Below are positions 58,353 to 64,000 of a stretch of 64,000 bases of DNA, in pieces (the first letter of the stretch is position 1; each line of letters begins with the position of its first letter). This DNA is from JAOTWJ01 sp036398175 (GTDB lineage Bacteria > Gemmatimonadota > Gemmatimonadetes > Gemmatimonadales > GWC2-71-9), in assembly GCA_036398175.1 (NCBI GenBank), contig DASWHL010000137.1, positions 1 to 64,000 of the forward strand, written 5' to 3'. The notes beneath the pieces were generated by a model. That model was not told the DNA's origin, did no database searches, and saw only the letters and a list, made by a program, of their open reading frames with translations. The translations under genes and the position numbers were made by a program.

Positions 58353-59444
58353 CTACCGATAGACGCCCACGCCCTTCCGAACCGCCTCGGGCACCACGGC
58401 GCTCCACACCACGTTCGGACCGAAGCCCGTGGTGGCTTTCGGACTCAAGGTCACCACGAACGACGCGAACCCCCGGTACGCCGACGAATCCGCCGACGCC
58501 GTGAGCGCGAGCGTGCACGTCCCCGCCACGTCGGAACCCGACACGCAATTCCGGATCTGCGCCGGTACGACGGTCTGATCGCGACGCGGATCGAACCCGA
58601 TGAGCACGCGCGCGTCGTCAGTGTCCACGTCGGTCAGGTCCGCGCGCTCGGGATACGTGGTGCGCAACACGTCCACCATGGTCCCGGCGTCGTTGTCGTC
58701 CACAAGGTACCCCTGATACACGAAGCCCTCGGGCGGACGGCCGAGCCCCTGGAGCTCCACCGAGACTTCGTCCCCGCGGAACCCACCGACCAGCCGCGAG
58801 CTGACGATCGTGAACACGAAGTCGTCATCCGCGGCGGACGCGATCGTATCCGTGACCAGCGTCCCCTCACCGGCCGGGCCGCCGAAGTTGCCGAAGAACA
58901 AAGCGCCGGCCCCCTCAACCTCGAAGCGGCGCCACAGGAACTGCCCGGTCCCGCTGCCGTCGAGGCTCACCACGGCCGAGTTGAGGCCCGTGGCGCCCGT
59001 CGAGGCCATCCGCGCCACCACCGAGAACACGGCGGGATCGGTGGGTCCGGCATAGGTGTCCACGTTCGCGATCACCGTGGTGTCCTGAACCTGGATCACC
59101 TCCTCGGTGACCGGGTCGGGCACCGGGACGCCGGCATCCAGCGAGTCACGCAGGAAAATCTCGAGCACGTTGCCGGTCAGCTTGACGTATCCCGTCGCGC
59201 TCGTGTCCGCGGCCCAGAACGTGTAGCCGCCGCTCGCCAGCGCCGCCAGGTTGCGAAGCGTGAATGCCACGGTGTCCGCGCCGACGGTCGCGACGCTCCC
59301 TCCCGGAATCAGGCCGAGGGCCGCGAAGGCGCGGAAGTCATAGGAGGGTGGGCCGATCGGCGCCGTCACGTAGGCCCGGTCCTCCTGGCACGCCGCGAGA
59401 CCGGCGAGCCCCGCGGCGATCAGCATGCTAGAGCGAATCCGCAT
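58353..59444 (-). CDS. Lipoprotein of unknown function, beta-rich
   Basis: 363 residues. Lipobox LAAC (MLIAAGLAGLAACQED). The mature protein is beta-rich with many Asp/Thr/Val: FAALGLIPGG, YTFWAADTSATGYVKLTG, an FEVEGAGALFFGNFGG segment, VYQGYLVDD and FVVTLSPKA. No known domain; pattern suggests surface Ig-like or anti-sigma-like folds (the FWxADTSxTGYxKLTG strand is typical of CHRD/Ig-like proteins, weak). It starts one base after the stop of the beta-barrel gene and belongs to the PorV operon. Confidence 0.7.
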   Translation of the reverse strand: MRIRSSMLIAAGLAGLAACQEDRAYVTAPIGPPSYDFRAFAALGLIPGGSVATVGADTVAFTLRNLAALASGGYTFWAADTSATGYVKLTGNVLEIFLRDSLDAGVPVPDPVTEEVIQVQDTTVIANVDTYAGPTDPAVFSVVARMASTGATGLNSAVVSLDGSGTGQFLWRRFEVEGAGALFFGNFGGPAGEGTLVTDTIASAADDDFVFTIVSSRLVGGFRGDEVSVELQGLGRPPEGFVYQGYLVDDNDAGTMVDVLRTTYPERADLTDVDTDDARVLIGFDPRRDQTVVPAQIRNCVSGSDVAGTCTLALTASADSSAYRGFASFVVTLSPKATTGFGPNVVWSAVVPEAVRKGVGVYR

Positions 59445-59445
59445 C

Positions 59446-60174
59446 TCAGCGCCCTCCCGGCGTGAAGGTGAAGCCGAGCACGACCTGGATGTTGTGCGCG
59501 GTTCCGCTGAAGGGCTCCTGGGACGGGAGGACTTCGGGGAACCGAACCGGCTGGTTGAAGCTGCCGGAGGACACGGTCCAGTCATACGCGAGGGCCTGCA
59601 CTTCCAGGTTCGCACGGTCGTAGCGCGTGAAGATGAAGTCGCGCGCCTCGAGCCGCACGGACGTCGCGGAGCCAGCCTGGAAATCGAACCCCGCGCCGGC
59701 ACTGAATGCCCAGTTCGTGAAATGCGTGTTGCCCCTGGCCGCTTGCGGGTCGAGATACATCGTATAGGCACCCGCGCTGCCGCTGAAGAACGGCTGGAAC
59801 CGATTCCCAAACCGGAACTCGGCCAGCAAGTGGTATTGGGCGACCGTCACCGGATACTGCACGCCGAAGATGAACGTCTCACCCTCGGGATTGAGGTCCG
59901 ACGAGGATCCGCCAAACGACATCTCGACCGGGAAGTAGCTCGAGTCGGTCTGCGGGCGCGCGAAGTCCACCAGCAGTCCGATCCCGAGGTTCTTGGTGAC
60001 AGAGTAGACCGCGTCCATCCCGAATCCCACCCCGGGCTTCAAACCGGTCGCGTCCTTGTACATCGTGTACCCGGCGCGCGGCCCGACGCGGAAGCTTCCA
60101 GAGCCGTCCTGCGCGACCGCGGGGCCCGCGGTCAGCGCCAGAGCGGCGGCTCCCAGCACCAGTTTACGCAGCAT
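59446..60174 (-). CDS. Outer-membrane beta-barrel protein
   Basis: 242 residues. Signal peptide LVLGAAALALTAGPAVAQ. The barrel begins FRVGPRAGYTMYKDATGLKPGVGFGMDAVYSVTKNLGIG-type strands, alternating hydrophobic/polar, and ends VVLGFTFTPGGR. It is similar in layout to the small 8-stranded OmpW/OprF-like porin group. Start ATG 60174 (MLRKLVLG) gives a normal signal; upstream codons are proline/glycine-rich non-coding. A strong hairpin lies just upstream of it, so it may have its own control. Confidence 0.75.
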   Translation of the reverse strand: MLRKLVLGAAALALTAGPAVAQDGSGSFRVGPRAGYTMYKDATGLKPGVGFGMDAVYSVTKNLGIGLLVDFARPQTDSSYFPVEMSFGGSSSDLNPEGETFIFGVQYPVTVAQYHLLAEFRFGNRFQPFFSGSAGAYTMYLDPQAARGNTHFTNWAFSAGAGFDFQAGSATSVRLEARDFIFTRYDRANLEVQALAYDWTVSSGSFNQPVRFPEVLPSQEPFSGTAHNIQVVLGFTFTPGGR

Positions 60175-60202
60175 CAGCCAATCTCCGATGCGTTCTGAGC
60201 CC

Positions 60203-60238
60203 GGGGGGTGGGGCGCCGAGGGTGGCACCCCACCCCCC
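60203..60238 (-). terminator. G-rich hairpin between PorV and the beta-barrel gene
   Basis: A perfect 11-bp stem (GGGGGGTGGGG / CCCCACCCCCC) with a 14-base loop. On the transcribed minus strand the first arm is a run of G with a GGGG block. It may act as attenuator, RNA stabiliser or G-quadruplex former; no U-run follows. Confidence 0.5.
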
Positions 60239-60247
60239 CCGCTCTGG

Positions 60248-61354
60248 TCAGTTACCACCCAACTCGAACGAGAAGACCTGCACGTTCTGCAATTCGCCCA
60301 TGCTGGTGTACGCGTAGTCGAAGCTCAACGCGCGCCCGAAGACCGGCAGGCGCAAACCGCCGCCGAACGCCATCCCGTGGCTGAAGCTGCGGAAGTCCTC
60401 GTCGCTGCGCTCGTTCACGAACTTCTTGCCCGCCCGGAGAAACACGAACTGCCGGACGTTCACTTCGAGCCCGACCATGGACTGGAGATCCGTGTCCACG
60501 GCATCGTTCAGATCCACCGCGAGCTTCATCCCGACGCTGCTGCCGGGAGAGAAGAGGGCGTCGGGCGCCCCCATCAGATCGCTCACCACCGAGAACCGGA
60601 ACGTCATCGGGAGCTGGTAGCTCTGGACGGCGTAGTTCACCGGCTGGGCAACCGGGAAGGCCTCGGGCGTCGTAACGCGCCGCTTGGTGAGCGCCCCGGT
60701 CATGGCCGCCGAGTTGCCGATGTTCTGGAGCGACGCCCCGATGGACAACCCGTACAGGCCCGTATTGAACATCGTACCGAAATCCACGGCCCACCACGAC
60801 GCCTGGGCGTCCGTGAGCCCCTCCTGGATGACCTTGCCGCTCGCGCCAACCATGAGGCGGTCGGTCAGGCGGCGGCCGTAGTGCAGACCGAGGACGGTGC
60901 CCGTGTAGTCGAACACCGGGCCGAACGTCGGGCTGTCACCGGCCGGGAAGTCCTCGGAGGTCCGGAAGATGTCGCCGGACGAGAAGTTGATGTAGGACAC
61001 GCCCAGCGCCCCGCCGAAGACCGGAATGGCCACGGCGGCGTAGGTGTGTTTGATGTCCAGGTCGGCGTACAGCGGCGAGTACGAGAACGCCACGACGAGG
61101 CCGTCGGTGGAGCCGATGCCCGCCGGGTTCCAATACATCGCCGTCGCCCCGGACGCGAGGCCCGTGTAGGCCCCGGCGAGCGCCTGCGCGCGCGCCCCGA
61201 CGCCGATCTCGAGGAAGTTGGCGCCGCGCGCCGCCACCCGCGTGGTACCCTCGTCCACCTGTGGAATGAGGAAACTACCCTGCGTCTGGGCGGACAACCC
61301 GCCGCCGCAGAGGAGCGTCAACGCTACGATGGCCGTAATAGGTCGCATCTTCAT
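60248..61354 (-). CDS. PorV/PorQ-family outer-membrane protein
   Basis: 368 residues, close to the PorV usual length. Signal peptide ending LSAQ; then ANFLEIGVGARAQALAGAYTGLASGATAMYWNPAGIG, the PorV/PorQ hallmark (shortened here to fragments: FLEIGVGARA, AMYWNPAGIG). FadL-like barrel strands and an ending FSFELGGN. It is placed directly after a large secreted protein with a T9SS/FlgD-like C-terminus, as cargo and shuttle often are. The start lies 7 bases from the upstream gene stop. Confidence 0.85.
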   Translation of the reverse strand: MKMRPITAIVALTLLCGGGLSAQTQGSFLIPQVDEGTTRVAARGANFLEIGVGARAQALAGAYTGLASGATAMYWNPAGIGSTDGLVVAFSYSPLYADLDIKHTYAAVAIPVFGGALGVSYINFSSGDIFRTSEDFPAGDSPTFGPVFDYTGTVLGLHYGRRLTDRLMVGASGKVIQEGLTDAQASWWAVDFGTMFNTGLYGLSIGASLQNIGNSAAMTGALTKRRVTTPEAFPVAQPVNYAVQSYQLPMTFRFSVVSDLMGAPDALFSPGSSVGMKLAVDLNDAVDTDLQSMVGLEVNVRQFVFLRAGKKFVNERSDEDFRSFSHGMAFGGGLRLPVFGRALSFDYAYTSMGELQNVQVFSFELGGN

Positions 61355-61361
61355 GCCCCCC

Positions 61362-64000
61362 TTATCGCGACTGACCGCGGATGACGACGAACTTGCCGCG
61401 GGCCGTCACCGGTGCGCTGGTGGGGTCCGTCGGATTCGACGGGGCCGTTATGACCCAGATATAGAGGCCGCTGGCGATATCAATGTCCTCGCGCGACTTC
61501 AGGTTCCAGAACAGATCCCCCGTCCCGGTGAGGTCGTCCGCGGTCCACGAGATCTGCTGGACGAACTGGCCAGCGACCGTGTACACCCGGAGCGCACCCG
61601 TGGGAGGCACGTTGGTGAACAGCACCCGTGAATCGGCGATGGTCGTCTGATAGCTCGAAAACACGACGAACGGGTTCGGCACGACGCGCACGGCGGCGAG
61701 CGTGGAGTCCGTCACCTCCGTGATTTCCGTGCCCGCCACGGGGGCCGTCAGGTCGAACACCCAGCGGTCCGTCGGGCTGAAGCCGAGGTTGTACTCGAAC
61801 TGGACGCTGTCCCCGGCACTGGTCGCGAGCCAGCCCGACGAGCCCAGGATGTTGGGGCCGAGCGGATTGCAGAACGGCGGGTTCGGCTGGTTGCAGCCGA
61901 TCGTGGCGCCCGTGAACGTTACCTGGGGGTTGGTCACCCTCAGGGGTTGCAACGAGCCGTCGAGCACGACGTTCGCGCCCTCCGTCGAGTCGCGGGTGAC
62001 CGTTTCGATGAAGTACAGTAGATCACCGGGCACCCACTCGTCCGCGGGAATCCCGACGCGGAGCGTGTCCGCGTTCCGGCCGAGCCGGTAGGTGTTGGCG
62101 ACGCTCGCACCCTGCGTCATCGTCCGCCGCACCATGGCGATGGACACGTCCCGCCCGAACGTCGTGTTGCGGATCGTGAACGGCGCCTTGACCGCGACCA
62201 GGTCCTGCTGGGTCACGACCCCGGCCGCCAGCCCGGCATCGCTGAGCAACGTTGCGGTGGCCGCGTCGGTCAAGCCCGTGGACGCCACCGGCCGCCCCTG
62301 GAGCGCGGCCGTCAGCTCGGCCTCGGAACTCGCCCCGAGCGACGAGAGGCCGCGCGGCAAGCCGAACGCGTCCCCAGCCCATGAGATCATGTACTGACCG
62401 ACCCCAAACGGGCCGCGGACGGAGTTCTGTTCACGCCACTGCGCCATGAACCGGTCCACGTTGCCGCGCGGGATCACGACCGCCGTGTCGGGCAGCCCCA
62501 GCAGTTGTCTCGTGGCGGCCCCTCGGTACGCCCGCTCCGTCGCCGAGTTGAAGGCCCCGGCGGTGGCATTGTTCGCCGCCACCGTGAAGCCCGGGAAATC
62601 CGCCAGCGCGAACACCCCGGTGGGCGTCGCGGCGTTCCCCGTGAGCGTGCGGCTCGCGAAAATCGGCGTCGAACCCGCCGCCACCACGAAGCCGAGTGCG
62701 TCGTACACGGTTTGCAGCCGGCGGAAGTTCCCCACCGTCGTGGCCGCTGAACTGCTGGCCGCTCCGGACACCGGGAACTCGTCCGCCCCGTCGCGGAACA
62801 ACGTGTCGCGCCGCACCACGGTGGACGTCCCGCCCGGCGCCGCGTTCACGACGCGCGCCAGGATGACCCGCGTGCCGCACACCGTCCCCGCAGGGCCGCA
62901 GGCATCGTCCGCGATGATGCTGTCCCGCTCGACCGTGATCCGGTTGCCGAACGCGATCTGATAGTTGCCCGGCGTCGGGGCGTCGCTCACGCCCACCGAC
63001 AGCGGTACGGTCGCCTCCCCCAGAGCGGAGAACGAGATCTGCGCCGCCCGGTAGCCCGCGGCGCGGCTGGCCGGGATGTACACCGACAGCACGTTCGGGT
63101 CCGACGAAGACGAGCTGAGCGTGTTGCGGATGGTCGGCGCGAACGAGATGACCGTGGGCCGGTCGTCCTCGTCAATCACCTGAAACTCGGCGCCACGGCT
63201 CTTGCCCACGACCGTGTAGACGTACGAGCGGCCGGGCGTGACCGTGTTGTCCGTGAACACGTTCGGCACGTCGCCGCTGTTGGCGTCCACGTCGAAGATG
63301 GCGTACGCCTGCCAGCCCAGACCGATGGATTGCCCGTTGACGTCCGTGACCGGATCCCCGACGCAGTTCCCGTCGCCGGTCCACGTGTTGCCCCCGTTGC
63401 ACGACTTGTAGATCTCGATGGCCTCGAGGTTATCCGCGGCGCGCGCGGCCATCTCGTCGGCCAGGCCCGGGTTCTTGGCCCGCAGCGTCGCGAAGGACGG
63501 GCTCGTTCGGACGTCCTCCGAGAGCTTCAGGAGGAACTGGTCCACCCACCGCTCCGGCGCGTCGTCGAAGAAGAACGTGACCTCCGGATCCTCACCCAGT
63601 TCCCCGATCGTCCCGGCCGTCACCTGCGTGGACGCGATCGTGACCGGCGGCGGGGCCTCGGGTGACAGGAAGAAGTTCATGTAGAGATCAATGGCGGCGT
63701 TGATGGACGCCCAGGTGCGGACCGAGTCGGCATCGCCCACGAACGCCACGAACCACGACGTCGAGTCCCCCGCCGCCAGCGGGAACGGCCCGGCCGCGAG
63801 GATCCCACCCACGTTGCCGTAGGCGTTTTTCTGCCCGCCGGGGAACGTATCCGCCGACGCCACGACGCACCCCTGATCCGCGCACGAGTCGTAGTACAGC
63901 GTGTCGGGGGTCCCGTCCTTGTTGTAGTCCCACGTCGCCGCCGGCGGTCCCTGCTCGCCCGGCACGTACTTGTTGAACTTGCCCCGCTCCGTCGGGAAAC
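61362..64000 (-). CDS. Large secreted protein with FlgD-Ig/T9SS-like C-terminus (5' truncated by window edge)
   Basis: The frame is open to base 64000, so the N-terminus lies outside; about 878 residues are seen. It contains a calcium-like NKDGTPDTLYYD loop, an aspartate-rich DVDANSGDVP, and a fibronectin-like stretch with the strand VYTVVGKSRGAEF. The C-terminus has VVPNPFVVFSSY, VLFTNVPPTGALRVYTVAGQ and DLFWNLKSREDIDIASG then LYIWVITAP, the FlgD-Ig/type A sorting domain pattern. This domain anchors or directs secretion in Bacteroidota and relatives. It is followed by PorV, 7 bases on. Confidence 0.82.
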   Translation of the reverse strand, partial: FPTERGKFNKYVPGEQGPPAATWDYNKDGTPDTLYYDSCADQGCVVASADTFPGGQKNAYGNVGGILAAGPFPLAAGDSTSWFVAFVGDADSVRTWASINAAIDLYMNFFLSPEAPPPVTIASTQVTAGTIGELGEDPEVTFFFDDAPERWVDQFLLKLSEDVRTSPSFATLRAKNPGLADEMAARAADNLEAIEIYKSCNGGNTWTGDGNCVGDPVTDVNGQSIGLGWQAYAIFDVDANSGDVPNVFTDNTVTPGRSYVYTVVGKSRGAEFQVIDEDDRPTVISFAPTIRNTLSSSSSDPNVLSVYIPASRAAGYRAAQISFSALGEATVPLSVGVSDAPTPGNYQIAFGNRITVERDSIIADDACGPAGTVCGTRVILARVVNAAPGGTSTVVRRDTLFRDGADEFPVSGAASSSAATTVGNFRRLQTVYDALGFVVAAGSTPIFASRTLTGNAATPTGVFALADFPGFTVAANNATAGAFNSATERAYRGAATRQLLGLPDTAVVIPRGNVDRFMAQWREQNSVRGPFGVGQYMISWAGDAFGLPRGLSSLGASSEAELTAALQGRPVASTGLTDAATATLLSDAGLAAGVVTQQDLVAVKAPFTIRNTTFGRDVSIAMVRRTMTQGASVANTYRLGRNADTLRVGIPADEWVPGDLLYFIETVTRDSTEGANVVLDGSLQPLRVTNPQVTFTGATIGCNQPNPPFCNPLGPNILGSSGWLATSAGDSVQFEYNLGFSPTDRWVFDLTAPVAGTEITEVTDSTLAAVRVVPNPFVVFSSYQTTIADSRVLFTNVPPTGALRVYTVAGQFVQQISWTADDLTGTGDLFWNLKSREDIDIASGLYIWVITAPSNPTDPTSAPVTARGKFVVIRGQSR

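Overview
The window is one GC-rich, densely packed bacterial chromosome segment with many GTG/TTG starts and 1-4 base stop/start overlaps. No rRNA, tRNA, CRISPR array, insertion sequence or phage gene was seen. PorV/PorQ-type outer-membrane proteins, a large secreted protein with an FlgD-Ig/T9SS-like C-terminus, a TonB receptor, several lipoproteins and a DbpA-domain protein point to a diderm of the FCB side, most likely Gemmatimonadota. That assignment is inference from gene content and base composition, not from a marker tree.

Left part (1-19 kb): the end of a TonB-dependent receptor, a decayed VapBC toxin-antitoxin pair, small membrane proteins, a secreted amidohydrolase, a fluoride channel with a DUF190 partner, and a GNAT enzyme. 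Then comes a long minus-strand operon running from 17.5 down to 6.8 kb: P1 peptidase, class I aminotransferase, a small protein, an O-methyltransferase, NurA, HerA, a secreted protein, SbcD and SbcC. Its distal half is a DNA-end-processing set of archaeal type (nuclease/translocase plus Mre11/Rad50 homologues). Beyond it lies a protein that keeps the outline of a DEAD-box helicase with a DbpA RNA-binding domain but has lost every ATPase motif.

Middle (19-45 kb): HU, thymidine kinase and CoaE; gcvH-gcvP with an adjacent LipM-like octanoyltransferase; a complete dipeptide-type ABC transporter core without a binding protein; a RemA-like/coiled-coil/FmdB trio; a hybrid histidine kinase; a glycosyltransferase with a DUF3108 protein; ThiO; then lipA-pdhA-pdhB-pdhC-lpd-(membrane protein)-lipB. 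The theme is lipoylation: the window holds the lipoylated carriers (GcvH, PDH E2), two different octanoyltransferases and lipoyl synthase. M20 dipeptidase and glutamate dehydrogenase follow, divergently transcribed.

Right part (45-64 kb): a minus-strand envelope operon (HEFQH metalloprotease lipoprotein, PorV-like protein, membrane-anchored aminopeptidase); a plus-strand housekeeping operon (dnaE-accA-PSP1/RicT-metG, followed by an M23 peptidase and a lipoprotein); and a second minus-strand envelope operon (FlgD-Ig secreted protein cut by the window edge, PorV, a beta-barrel protein, a lipoprotein). The convergent gene ends at 34.0 and 58.3 kb carry long perfect hairpins that probably act as bidirectional terminators. 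The points most worth following up are the catalytically eroded DEAD-box protein, the HerA-like ATPase with a non-canonical P-loop in an SbcCD-HerA-NurA operon, the LipM/LipB pair, the wrecked vapBC module, and an extra cysteine motif in the PSP1 protein.
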